A stretch of 64,000 nucleotides of DNA from SKLM01 sp964514285 (lineage in GTDB: Bacteria; Chloroflexota; Anaerolineae; B4-G1), in NCBI GenBank assembly GCA_964514285.1, contig CAZEQC010000007.1, forward strand, positions 1-64,000, in the 5' to 3' direction. A program made the position numbers and the translations under genes. The notes under the pieces are model-generated. The model was not told the DNA's origin. It ran no database searches and worked only from the letters and a program-made list of their open reading frames with translations. Shown piece after piece: positions 9,801-17,476 of the stretch (positions are counted from its first letter, which is position 1; each line of letters opens with the position of its first letter).

Positions 9801-9968
9801 CCCCCTCACGCGTTCGTGATGGGCCGCCAGGACCACCCAGAGACCCATCAGAGCGGCGAGGAGAAGCGCCAGCCAGAGCAACACTCGGATCGCCGCTTGG
9901 AAATGGGACGTGCCCGATAAAGGGCTGTCTCCCAACCGGCTCAGCGGCTCGCGGCTACTTGCTCCCAT
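6804..9968 (-). CDS. Fusion of a glycoside hydrolase-like domain with an O-antigen ligase (Wzy_C) membrane domain
   Basis: A 1054-residue protein. It has one N-terminal membrane helix (about 24-50), then a GH39/clan-A TIM-barrel-like region (about 75-400), a beta-rich stretch (about 405-540), and a polytopic half (about 550-1040). The polytopic half carries the O-antigen ligase signature HPLLGVGPGNF (near 929) and LEHAHNLLLDHW (near 954). The likely acid/base Glu is kept (IWDEPN, Glu181). At the expected nucleophile the sequence reads WASHWGW, with His302 where family members have Glu. The external domain may therefore bind rather than cut glycan. The start overlaps the yjjX-like gene by 14 bases; an ATG 20 codons further upstream is also possible. 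It is probably last in a minus-strand operon. Confidence 0.8.
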   Translation of the reverse strand: MGASSREPLSRLGDSPLSGTSHFQAAIRVLLWLALLLAALMGLWVVLAAHHERVRGIPRGFPAPVREANVPALGVNVALDRYRDQEVTSALARVADGGFVWVRQSFTWSQVKEDEPAAGFQWSRIDRLMRALDDYPQLRLVAVLEDDPPVPPKDPDQFAAFAGAFAERYGDQVDHYQIWDEPNLAAHWGDGPVNPSAYADLLARTARAIRAADPEASILLAGLAPTTETGPRNLSEVRYLERLYQAGAGPSFDVVAAKAYGFDTGPEDRRVDPSLLNVSRLLLLRQVMVEHSDAGKAIWASHWGWNALPRGWDGEPSIWGQTDEQTQAARSVAMMERARNEWPWMGALIIETLRPDRLPPNRSAGDLEDPRWGFALVAPEGTPRPVYEALADWAHALPDAAPVGGYPARSRWATYGDGWCAGPLAADVDRLSPSTGGGPSSAGPTGEPARFRFDGTRLALTVRRGPYRGFLYVTVDGKPANALPRDEQGRAYVVLYDERSTLATVPLVTGLAPGAHGVEVVAEGGRGQWPLVDWRVGAAPVRKGTWWKLALIGAAALFLTALAARDLRRVRWASLATAFLRLPEAVQMALIVGLTGAFWGTAAQSWGRLPPHALLTASTFILSLLTLPALAFLLSLRLDVGLALIAAAAPFYLVPEGMVYYALSLPEILVLLTLIAYVVPRFAPFRLVRWPPNLPDDAVTSPHDSDVAFGGMDAAVALLILAALVAGAAAGDRMAALFELRSVFLLPALYYALLRLAPLGRGAWRRIIDGFLLGGAAVALIGVGQMALGRNLVAAEGGTLRIQSVYHSPNSAGLYLGRVWPFLAAEALWGSGGRRRKLVTLAFLLVTAAVALSFSRGALLLALPAAVLALGWRAGGRYRWAAVVLVAVGGLVLIPLLRLPRFAGLLDLGQGTTFFRLKLWRSSLRMVREHPLLGVGPGNFLEAYRSRYVLPTAWEEFNLEHAHNLLLDHWTRLGILGVLAGLAAQVSFWRTLKRRDDGGARDLGLVGGMAAVLAHGLVDNAFFFPDLALTFFLMLALAQACGRSWAVDGDLVVP

Positions 9969-10497
9969 GATCCGAATAGTAGGAAGGGGAAAGGAGGCGC
10001 GCCATCGCCAGGGTGAGGATGTGCTCATAGGCCGACTGGCGATCGAGGTACCCCCGGGTCAGCACCCCGATGGCGCCCTGACGCTGCTTCGTGTTGTGCA
10101 GCCCGGTCATCGCGTCCATCGTCGGCCCCAGCTCGGCGCCGCCGCGGACCGCCTCGGCGGCGGGCGAAGGCAGAAGCAGGTTCGCACCGCCACCAATCCC
10201 AGACGTTCCGTCAGCTCTCTCCACGGCGCACCAGGCACAGGTGAAGACCCGTCCATCCACCTCGACCAGTCCCCCCTCGAGACCGACGCCCAGCGCCGCG
10301 TCGTCCACGGCGAGAGCCGCCTGGGCCCTGTTGACAGCGCCGCGTAAGGTCTCCTCATCGCCCCAAGGCTGATCGGAGACCCCGCTCTCGACGTCGAAAC
10401 CATCGACCTGAACGTCGTCATCGTAGACGCGACGCAAGACCTGCCGCGTGGCAGCGATCTTGACCGGATTCCTCGATCCAACGACAGCTTTCACCAC
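9955..10497 (-). CDS. Inosine/xanthosine triphosphatase, YjjX/DUF84 family
   Basis: This 180-residue protein begins VKAVVGSRNPVKIAAT, the phosphate-binding start of the YjjX/Maf-like NTPases. It continues with SGVSDQPWGDEETLRGAVNRA and GVGLEGGLVEV, typical of this family. These enzymes hydrolyse ITP and XTP and keep deaminated purines out of nucleic acid. It sits between a glycosyltransferase and the ligase fusion with gaps of 10 bases or less, so it appears to be transcribed with surface-polymer genes although its role is housecleaning. Confidence 0.85.
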   Translation of the reverse strand: MVKAVVGSRNPVKIAATRQVLRRVYDDDVQVDGFDVESGVSDQPWGDEETLRGAVNRAQAALAVDDAALGVGLEGGLVEVDGRVFTCAWCAVERADGTSGIGGGANLLLPSPAAEAVRGGAELGPTMDAMTGLHNTKQRQGAIGVLTRGYLDRQSAYEHILTLAMARLLSPSYYSDHGSK

Positions 10498-10507
10498 CTG
10501 AGAAACC

Positions 10508-12193
10508 TCATTCCTCGACGTAAAGACGAACCTGGAGACCGTCGAACGTCCACTGCTGATCGAGATCCAGGAGCCTTGTCAGCGCCGGAGGAATCAAACC
10601 CGCTGGATCTGTGTACCACTGATGGCTGTAGACCAACCAGACGCGCCGACGGCCAGCCACGAGCCTGCGCAGCCGCGGCAGATCTCGCTCCTCCATCTTC
10701 GGCTCCAAGACACCTCGATCGAAGAGATCCACCGGCAACCCGTGCTCAACCACGGTCGGCCTTGAGGAGCGATTGTACAGCTGGTCAAAGTAATAGTCAA
10801 AGGGTATCTGGCCCCAGGCACCGTTGAAGAGTAGAAGGTCGCCGGGCTCTATCCGTCCCGCGACGAGAGCTGCGGCTTCGTCCCAGGCCTCCTTCTCGAA
10901 GGTGGTGTAGTAGTTGCACAACGCAGCGCCGCTGGTGGTCACCAGGACCACGACAAGAACGAGCGTTGCTGCCCGAGAGATGGTTCCAAGCGGGGTGTCG
11001 ACCCTCAACCAGACGACGCCAGCAGCCACCATCAAATAGAGGGGGATCGAGGCCCAGATCAGTGTGCGGGCATACAGAATGGGGCGCCACAGACTGACAA
11101 ACCACTGGCCGACGAGGGGCGCCAGAAAGACCATGCCAAGAAGAGCCGCGGATGCCGATCGACGACGGAGCTTCCCCAGGCCGAGAAGAGCCAACGCCGC
11201 CAGCCCGGCATTCAACAGAACGGTCAATAAGAACGGCAGAGGAGAGCCGTCGCACAGAAGCGCACCGATGATGCTGACGACCGTGCCCAGAGTCGGCACG
11301 GGCAGCCAGAAGCGGTGGTAGACGTCGGCGGCCTGGGAAAAAAGCGAAGGAAGCCAGGGAGACCAGAGCAGGAGAACCGCAACCTGCGCCATAAGCCAGC
11401 GGCGAAGCCAAAGGGCATCGCGGCGAAGCCCTCTGGCATCGCGGCGAAGCCAGGGGACGTCTGTGGAAGAGGACCAACACCTCACCAAGGTTCGGCCCCC
11501 CACCAGGAGATTGAAGGCCAGCGGGAGGAAGATGGCTGTGTTATGGGTCCACAACGTGGCGGAGGTAAAGACGACGTACCCAACCCACGGCCACGGTGAG
11601 AGCTGTGCGCGACGAGATGCGTCGGACCGGCACGCCGCGTCACGGTGATGATTCTGGGAGGAGCCAACGCCCGTCACCCAGCGATCATACAGCTCGACGA
11701 AAGCACACAGGGCCAGCGAAACGTTCAGGGTCAGGAGCGTGTACATCCGCGCCTCCTGAGCGAAGCGAACGTGGATCGGGGAGAGCATCAGGATCAGAGC
11801 AGCGATCAGACCGACTCGCCGGCCAGCCAGGCGGCGCCCTAGCCTGAAGACCAAGGGAAGGGTCAGCACGCCAAACAAGGCGGACAAAGCCCGGGTCGAC
11901 GCGGTCACGCAGGCTTTGTCCACCTGTCCCAACATCGCCAACCAGCCGCGCAGGAGAACGTAGTAGAGTGGCGGGTGGTGATCGACCGTCCTCACCCAGC
12001 GCACCATCTCATCCAAAGGATGACGGGCCAGCCAAATGCTGAAGGCCTCATCGATCCAAAGTCCCTCGCGGCCGATCTGAAACAGACGCAGGAAAAGCCC
12101 CGCGGCCATCATCAGCGTCAGCAGCGACAGATGAAGAGGCTGGACCCTCGGCCCAGGCGAGGCAGATCGCGCCCCCGCCGAGCGTGACCCCAT
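10508..12193 (-). CDS. GT39/ArnT-type membrane glycosyltransferase
   Basis: A 561-residue polytopic protein of the dolichyl-phosphate-mannose/ArnT glycosyltransferase class. The first periplasmic loop has LWIDEAFSIW followed by DHHPPLYY, where the acidic residue after the first helix is the catalytic site in this fold. About ten hydrophobic segments follow, then a soluble tail. Such enzymes use polyprenyl-phosphate sugars on the outer face of the membrane. Start: ATG with AAAGGA eight bases upstream, after the stop of the preceding gene; a longer frame would overlap that gene by about 180 bases and is rejected. Confidence 0.82.
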   Translation of the reverse strand: MGSRSAGARSASPGPRVQPLHLSLLTLMMAAGLFLRLFQIGREGLWIDEAFSIWLARHPLDEMVRWVRTVDHHPPLYYVLLRGWLAMLGQVDKACVTASTRALSALFGVLTLPLVFRLGRRLAGRRVGLIAALILMLSPIHVRFAQEARMYTLLTLNVSLALCAFVELYDRWVTGVGSSQNHHRDAACRSDASRRAQLSPWPWVGYVVFTSATLWTHNTAIFLPLAFNLLVGGRTLVRCWSSSTDVPWLRRDARGLRRDALWLRRWLMAQVAVLLLWSPWLPSLFSQAADVYHRFWLPVPTLGTVVSIIGALLCDGSPLPFLLTVLLNAGLAALALLGLGKLRRRSASAALLGMVFLAPLVGQWFVSLWRPILYARTLIWASIPLYLMVAAGVVWLRVDTPLGTISRAATLVLVVVLVTTSGAALCNYYTTFEKEAWDEAAALVAGRIEPGDLLLFNGAWGQIPFDYYFDQLYNRSSRPTVVEHGLPVDLFDRGVLEPKMEERDLPRLRRLVAGRRRVWLVYSHQWYTDPAGLIPPALTRLLDLDQQWTFDGLQVRLYVEE

Positions 12194-12230
12194 CAGCGGC
12201 GTCCTTTCCCGATCCGCCCCCGGGCGCCGG

Positions 12231-13160
12231 TCAAAGGTTGGCGGCCAGCGCCCGAACGGTGACCCACTTGTTGGGCTCGTCCAGTGCTCCCACGTCGGCC
12301 CACAGCTTGCCTGGGACTCGCTCCAGCGGCCAGGTGCCGTCGGGCCGTCCCTTTCGCGCGAGCCACGATCTGGCAGGAGCGAGACGCGGGTCGTCGCCGT
12401 ATCCGGCATCGACGAGAACCGCCATCCACTGGAGCAGATCCGCTCCCTCGGTCAGCGGGAAGGTGAGACGGAACCAGCGTGGGTCGTCGCCCCATCGCTC
12501 CGGCGGCGCATCGAGCAGCAAGGCCGCGGCCTCTCGGCCTACCAGCTCTACCGCGCCACGGCGTCGCTCCGATGGCACGGCGTTCGCTGCCCACAGCACC
12601 TTGACCGCTCCCTGGGCTCGCGCCCCACCGCTGCCGCCCTCCGACGCCAGCCCGTGGGTGTCTATCTCCCCCGCCAGCCAAGACCAAGCGCGCTCCACCG
12701 ACGGAGCCTCCCCGTACCCAAGAGTCTCCAGAGCCCAGAGGAGGCTGCCGTTCAGGCCCATCGGCACGTCACCCGGTTCCTTGCTGGCACGAAACGCGCC
12801 ATCATCCTGCTGGTTGGCTTCGAAGAGATGCTCCACGGCGCGGTCGACGGCCGGGCAGCGCGGCATGCCCAGCTGAGCCAGAATAAGGATCTGCCAGAGG
12901 GTGGCTCGATAACGCGGACTGCAGCCAATACCGGGATGCATCCAATAGCCCTGGGGGTATTGAGCGAGAAGGATCTCGTGGGCGGGTGCGGCCTGGGGGA
13001 TGGAGGCACGACTGGCCTGGACCTCCGGTCCCTCTTCGCCGCGACGGAGAACCGTGGTCAGCGTCAGGTAGCGGGCCGAGGGGTTGCTGGGCTCAAGAAG
13101 CCACGCCAGCGTTCTGTCGCGCAGGCCGGTTCGGCTACCTGAGGATCCACTCGGCGACAC
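12231..13160 (-). CDS. Squalene-cyclase/prenyltransferase-fold (alpha-alpha toroid) protein
   Basis: 309 residues with repeated helical pairs of the terpenoid cyclase toroid type: NQQDDGAFRASKEPGDVPMG, the GYWMHPGIGCSPRYRATLWQ region, and a C-terminal RKGRPDGTWPLE ... NKWVTVRAL. The DG.W pieces resemble QW repeats. The catalytic DxDD of squalene cyclases is not seen, so enzyme activity is unproven. Related short proteins are scattered through Chloroflexota with no known role. GTG start overlaps the end of the prepilin peptidase gene by 26 bases, which suggests coupling. Confidence 0.6.
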   Translation of the reverse strand: MSPSGSSGSRTGLRDRTLAWLLEPSNPSARYLTLTTVLRRGEEGPEVQASRASIPQAAPAHEILLAQYPQGYWMHPGIGCSPRYRATLWQILILAQLGMPRCPAVDRAVEHLFEANQQDDGAFRASKEPGDVPMGLNGSLLWALETLGYGEAPSVERAWSWLAGEIDTHGLASEGGSGGARAQGAVKVLWAANAVPSERRRGAVELVGREAAALLLDAPPERWGDDPRWFRLTFPLTEGADLLQWMAVLVDAGYGDDPRLAPARSWLARKGRPDGTWPLERVPGKLWADVGALDEPNKWVTVRALAANL

Positions 13161-13884
13161 GATAGCCCCAGAGGAGCGTGATCATCGCTCCGGCGACCAG
13201 GAACGGTCCATAGGGAATGTGATCGCGAAGGCTACGGATCCCGGTGATCAAGAGAAGAAAGCTGATCGCCGCGCCGATGAGAATCGTCAGCACGATGGCC
13301 TCAATCACCAAAGGATAACCGGTGATGATCCCCACAAAGGCCGCCAGCTTGACGTCCCCCCCTCCCAGCGCCCCGGCGCCGAAGACGGCGCGCCCGATCA
13401 GGGCGGCGAAGAAGAAAAAGGCCAACCCAATACCGCCCCCAATCACTGCACTCCACCAGGTGACATCGGACACGAAAAAACTGCCCACCAGGCCGAGCAC
13501 CATAGCCGGATAGGTCACCACGTTCAGGATGAGACGATGCTCCAGATCCGTGATAAGAACGATAGCGAAGACCGCACTGTAGAGCCCATAGAACAACAGG
13601 TTGATCGAAGGGCCAACAGCAACCCATAGATAGCCATAGACGAGCCCCAGGCCAATCTCGATCAATGGGCGACGCAACCGCACCGGCGCGCCACACGATG
13701 GACACTGGGGACGTCCGGTCAGGTAGGCCAGCACGCCAAGCCATTGCCACCAGGACCGCTCGCGACTGCAGTACGGGCAATGGGGCTCGGTCACGGTGCC
13801 ACGTCTCGGCAGGTCAGATCCCAGCTGATTGAGCACGCCGCCGACTAGGATCCCTAACAAGAAGAGAATCAAGGCCATCCACAT
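13135..13884 (-). CDS. Prepilin peptidase / N-methyltransferase (type IV leader peptidase)
   Basis: The 249-residue polytopic aspartyl protease has the N-terminal zinc-type CPYC...CPSC pair. It also has both catalytic aspartates: one in LITDLEHRLI after a membrane helix and one in the GGGDVK motif. It cleaves the leader of type IV pilin-like proteins and methylates the new N-terminus at the inner membrane. No pilin or secretion ATPase gene is nearby, so its substrates are elsewhere. It heads a run of minus-strand genes. Confidence 0.9.
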   Translation of the reverse strand: MWMALILFLLGILVGGVLNQLGSDLPRRGTVTEPHCPYCSRERSWWQWLGVLAYLTGRPQCPSCGAPVRLRRPLIEIGLGLVYGYLWVAVGPSINLLFYGLYSAVFAIVLITDLEHRLILNVVTYPAMVLGLVGSFFVSDVTWWSAVIGGGIGLAFFFFAALIGRAVFGAGALGGGDVKLAAFVGIITGYPLVIEAIVLTILIGAAISFLLLITGIRSLRDHIPYGPFLVAGAMITLLWGYRVAEWILR

Positions 13885-13932
13885 AGCAGTCTCCCTTGAG
13901 ACAAAGACAGAACCTGGTACCGGTACAAAGCG

Positions 13933-15441
13933 TCAGTCAGCCTCGGCCTGGCGACAAAGCTGGACGCCCCGGAGCGCGTTCTCATCCTCCGGGTTGATCT
14001 GCAAAGCGGCGTCGAAGAACGGGTATGCCTTCTCGCATTCATCCAGGAAGAAATGGGCCAGTCCCAACGTGTAGAAATAGTCGATGCGGGGTCCTTGCAC
14101 CCACGTAGCCTCAAACTGCGCCTCGACGCTTCCCTGATCCAGGGTGAGTGGGCCGGTGTTGAGCGGATGACCAGAGAGAGCGCTGACGCCCTCGAACCAC
14201 CCGACGTAAGCCTGGTCATATCTGGTGGCGGGCATAGCCTCGAGGGTCACCGTGTAGACAGCTGTCCGTGTGTCGAAGATCACGTTCCCCTGCGCGCCCT
14301 GCCATCCCCCCTCTGTGGATGAAGGGCTGAGCGGAGCTCGGAGCACGTCCGTGTTCTCGAACGACAGGGGCTCGAAATCGCCGCTCATAACCAGCTCCGA
14401 CGAGGGATGGGTCAACTCGCCCTGACGACTCTCGAGCGAGACAACGAAACCCCGTGCCTGTCGCCGGGCCCGCCAGGCATCGAGCACAATCGCTCGCTGG
14501 AGGTTAGGGATCGCATCCTCATAGTTCCGACGGCTCCAGTACGTGAAGGCCAGATACCCGAACGCCGAGCCAAAACGGGGATCGACCTCCGTCGCCGTCT
14601 TGAGGTACTCCTGAGCCGTGCCGGGATCGCCCTGGTCGTAGTAGGCCCGACCCAACCGGTAGTAGGCCTCAGCGCTCCGCGGATCGACCTCAGCCGCTTT
14701 TTCGAAGCTCTCCAGCGCCGCGTCGGGGTTGCCCAGGGCCATGTAGTTCTTCCCCACCGCGATGTGCAGGTAGGCCAGGTTCGGATGGATCGACAAGGCC
14801 TGCTTGTACGACGCCAGGGCTCGGGTGTAGTTGCCCTGCACCTCCATCACGTAACCGTAATTGCGGTGAGCATCGACGCTCTTGTCATTCAAGGTCACAG
14901 CTGTCTCGGCGCTCTCCGTCGCGTCAACCCAGTTGCCGTCATCCGCGTAGGCCTCGGCCAGATAAGCATAGGCATCCGCGGAGTCTGGAGCGAGCTCAAT
15001 AGCGCGCTGACAGGCCTCAATGGCCTGATCGACCTCGCCATGCCAGTCGTAGGTCATCCCCAGGACAGCCCAGGCCCGCGCATTCTCCGGCGCCTTGTCC
15101 ACCGCCGCCTCGGCACGCTGTACAGCCTCGACGGTGCGACCCTCCAGGGCCAGCAGCCTCGCCAGGGCGACGTGCGGCCCCACCGGGGCGGGATTCAGCT
15201 CGATCGCCCGCTCATAGGTGGTGATCGCCTCTTTCAGGTTGCCCTCCCAATACAGGCTCTCTGCTTCAAAGACGTACGACGAGGCCGTCCGCGTCGGAGT
15301 CGGGGTAGGGACGAAGGGCGTCTCGACGCGTTCCTGTCTGACCTGGATCAGGGTATAGATGCCGACGCCGATCAAAATCAGAAGGATTAAGACACGCCAG
15401 GGAGAAGAACGGCGTCTTTTCGGTCGCGATCCTAAGTACAT
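13933..15441 (-). CDS. Membrane-anchored TPR-repeat protein
   Basis: 502 residues: a short Arg/Lys-rich N-terminus, one membrane helix (about 17-35), a PTPTPT linker, then at least eight tetratricopeptide repeats (about 52-330; for example ALGNPDAALESFEKAAEVDP). A non-repeat domain of about 110 residues follows, and one more TPR near the end. The repeats would face outside the membrane and act as a protein-docking scaffold. The ATG lies about 20 bases after the predicted transcription start with AGAGAG upstream; an ATG ten codons earlier is less likely. Confidence 0.85.
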   Translation of the reverse strand: MYLGSRPKRRRSSPWRVLILLILIGVGIYTLIQVRQERVETPFVPTPTPTRTASSYVFEAESLYWEGNLKEAITTYERAIELNPAPVGPHVALARLLALEGRTVEAVQRAEAAVDKAPENARAWAVLGMTYDWHGEVDQAIEACQRAIELAPDSADAYAYLAEAYADDGNWVDATESAETAVTLNDKSVDAHRNYGYVMEVQGNYTRALASYKQALSIHPNLAYLHIAVGKNYMALGNPDAALESFEKAAEVDPRSAEAYYRLGRAYYDQGDPGTAQEYLKTATEVDPRFGSAFGYLAFTYWSRRNYEDAIPNLQRAIVLDAWRARRQARGFVVSLESRQGELTHPSSELVMSGDFEPLSFENTDVLRAPLSPSSTEGGWQGAQGNVIFDTRTAVYTVTLEAMPATRYDQAYVGWFEGVSALSGHPLNTGPLTLDQGSVEAQFEATWVQGPRIDYFYTLGLAHFFLDECEKAYPFFDAALQINPEDENALRGVQLCRQAEAD

Positions 15442-15466
15442 GAAGTGTCTCTCTAGCTGCCGACTA

Positions 15467-15494
15467 ATCATAACACGTCCAAGAAGGCAGTCAA
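15467..15494 (-). promoter_or_regulatory. Promoter for the TPR gene
   Basis: Minus-strand -35 TTGACT (15489-15494) and -10 TATGAT (15467-15472), 16 bases apart. Only two bases separate its -35 from the -35 of the divergent rfbB promoter. Confidence 0.6.
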
Positions 15495-15496
15495 GG

Positions 15497-15524
15497 TTGT
15501 CGCACCTAGAGCTTGTGGTAGAAT
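15497..15524 (+). promoter_or_regulatory. Promoter for rfbB
   Basis: -35 TTGTCG (15497-15502) and -10 TAGAAT (15519-15524), 16 bases apart. The leader of about 175 bases contains two short perfect hairpins: GGGGATT/AATCCCC at 15577-15594 and CTGGATC/GATCCAG at 15594-15611. Confidence 0.5.
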
Positions 15525-15593
15525 CCGCCCACAGACCAAGTCTCAGTAGATCCAGAGTTGCTCTCAGGGGATTGCCAAATCCCCGCTACCGGC

Positions 15594-15611
15594 CTGGATC
15601 TGACGATCCAG
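15594..15611. repeat. Short palindrome, copy 1 of an interspersed element
   Basis: CTGGATC-TGAC-GATCCAG, a perfect 7-base inverted repeat in the rfbB leader. The same palindrome with one loop base changed recurs at 32183-32200 in another intergenic region. Confidence 0.4.
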
Positions 15612-15705
15612 ACCGAGCAGATTGGACCTGCAGAGTCTCGAACAGCTTATTGTCCCGCGTGCCCGCCCCGGCGGGTCCCCGATCCCGAGATAGAGGAGGT
15701 CTTCC

Positions 15706-16737
15706 GTGCGCAATTTGATGGTCACCGGTGGGGCTGGCTTCATCGGCTCCAACTTCACCCGCGATATGCTTAGGAAGTATCCAGATTACCGCGTCGTGGT
15801 CTACGACAAACTGACCTACGCCGGCAATCTGGACAACCTCAAGGACGTGGCGGAGGCCTTCGGTGCCCGCTACAGTTTCGTCCGCGGGGACATCTGCGAC
15901 GCCGACGCAGTGCGCGAGACCATCCAGGAGCACGACATAGACACAATCGTCAACTTCGCTGCCGAGACTCACGTCGACCGCTCGATTATGGCGCCCGACG
16001 CCTTCATCAGAACCGACGTGTACGGCACCTACACCCTGCTGGAGGCCGCCCGTGCGTTCGATCTGGAACGCTACCACCAAGTCAGCACCGACGAGGTCTA
16101 CGGGCACGTGCCGCAGGGCTCCTCGACGGAGACCGATCCCATAGCGCCCCGCAGCCCCTATGCCGCCAGCAAGGCCAGCGGCGACATGATGGTCAACGCC
16201 TACCACGTCACCTATGATCTCCCGGTCACCATCACCCGCGGGGCGAACAACATCGGCCCCTACCAGTACCCAGAGAAAGTGGTGCCCCTCTTCACCACCA
16301 ACGCGATCGACGATCAACCGCTGCCCCTCTACGGCGATGGGCTCCAGGTGCGCGACTACCACTACGTGCTCGACCACTGCGAGGCCATCGACCTGATCCT
16401 GCACAAGGGCGAGACCGGCGCCGTCTACAACGTCGGCACCGGCACGGAGATGCCCAACATCGAGATGACGCGCCTCATTCTCGACCTGCTCGACAAGCCG
16501 GAGAGCTTGATCCAGCCGGTGCGCGACCGCGCAGGGCACGACCGCCGCTACTCGCTCGATGTGAGCAAGATCCGGGCCCTGGGCTGGGAGCCGGCCCACA
16601 CCTGCGAAGAAGCTATCGCCAAGACCGTGCACTGGTACGTGGAGAACGAGTGGTGGTGGCGGCCGATCAAGAGCGGCGAGCACTACCAGGACTACTATCG
16701 ACAGCAGTACGAGGGACGCGAGGTCAATGAACAATGA
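15706..16737 (+). CDS. rfbB: dTDP-glucose 4,6-dehydratase
   Basis: The 343-residue extended short-chain dehydrogenase has the NAD motif GGAGFIGSN (residues 8-16), the THVDRS motif, the active-site STDEVYG, and the catalytic SPYAASKA. It converts dTDP-glucose to dTDP-4-keto-6-deoxyglucose, the entry point to dTDP-rhamnose and other deoxysugars. GTG start with AGGAGG at ideal distance. rfbA, rfbC and rfbD are not beside it. Instead a TtcA-like gene begins three bases after the stop. Confidence 0.92.
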   Translation: MRNLMVTGGAGFIGSNFTRDMLRKYPDYRVVVYDKLTYAGNLDNLKDVAEAFGARYSFVRGDICDADAVRETIQEHDIDTIVNFAAETHVDRSIMAPDAFIRTDVYGTYTLLEAARAFDLERYHQVSTDEVYGHVPQGSSTETDPIAPRSPYAASKASGDMMVNAYHVTYDLPVTITRGANNIGPYQYPEKVVPLFTTNAIDDQPLPLYGDGLQVRDYHYVLDHCEAIDLILHKGETGAVYNVGTGTEMPNIEMTRLILDLLDKPESLIQPVRDRAGHDRRYSLDVSKIRALGWEPAHTCEEAIAKTVHWYVENEWWWRPIKSGEHYQDYYRQQYEGREVNEQ

Positions 16738-16740
16738 CCA

Positions 16741-17451
16741 ATGAGCGATCCTGACCGCATCGCTTACTTCCTGCTGAAGGAGGTCACTCGCGCCATCGCC
16801 GAGTTCGAGCTCATCGACGACGGCGATGGCGTCGCCGTGGCGGTCTCCGGCGGGAAGGACAGCCGGGCCATGCTCGATCTCCTTCTCCGCCATCGCCGCA
16901 AGGTATCCTCGGACTACGACCTCCTGGCCCTCCACGTCGACGGCAGGGCAGCCAGATTGCCGAACCTGCGGCCCGAGCTGGAACCCTGGTTTCAGGAGCT
17001 CGGCGTCGACTATCGTTTCGTCCCCATGGACCTGCCGCCCAACGAGCCGCTGCCGCTGGACTGCTTCCGCTGCTCGTGGATCCGCCGCAAGACCTTGTTC
17101 ACCGCCAGCGTCGCCAACGACTGCGACAAGCTGGCTTTCGGTCACCACGCCGACGACGCCGCGGTAACCACGCTGATGAATCTGATGTTCAATGGACGTC
17201 TGGAGACGATGGAGCCGCGGGTGGTCTTCTTCGAAGGCGCAGTGACCGTCATCCGCCCCCTGATCGCCCTCCCCGAGAAAGAACTGATCCGCTATGCAAA
17301 GGCGAATGGGTATCCCGATCGCCCACCCTGCCCACAGGGGGCAGCGTCCAACCGGGCAGAGGTCGAGGCCTTCCTCCGTCAGTTCGGCCCGCAGCAGGAG
17401 CAGATCCGCATCAATCTATGGCGCGCCGCCCGCGAGGCGATGGGTTTCTAG
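16741..17451 (+). CDS. TtcA-like PP-loop tRNA thiolation protein
   Basis: The 236-residue ATP pyrophosphatase has the PP-loop SGGKDS (36-41) and three cysteines placed like those that hold the 4Fe-4S cluster in TtcA: Cys108 and Cys111 (DCFRCSW) and Cys197 (PPCPQG). TtcA makes 2-thiocytidine at tRNA position 32; related proteins modify other bases, so the exact target is open. It follows rfbB directly and may be cotranscribed with it. It converges with the amidase gene on the other strand, 25 bases away. Confidence 0.75.
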   Translation: MSDPDRIAYFLLKEVTRAIAEFELIDDGDGVAVAVSGGKDSRAMLDLLLRHRRKVSSDYDLLALHVDGRAARLPNLRPELEPWFQELGVDYRFVPMDLPPNEPLPLDCFRCSWIRRKTLFTASVANDCDKLAFGHHADDAAVTTLMNLMFNGRLETMEPRVVFFEGAVTVIRPLIALPEKELIRYAKANGYPDRPPCPQGAASNRAEVEAFLRQFGPQQEQIRINLWRAAREAMGF

Positions 17452-17476
17452 CCGGAGCGGGGGAAGCGCTGGCTCG

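Noticed and set aside
8421..9920. A 499-codon frame antisense to the ligase fusion
   Set aside because: Arg/Gly/Pro/His-rich product with no domain; the minus strand carries a continuous glycosidase-like protein.
15586..17148. A 520-codon frame antisense to rfbB and the TtcA-like gene
   Set aside because: It spans two well-defined genes on the plus strand and has the Val/Asp/His/Gly-rich composition of a shadow frame.
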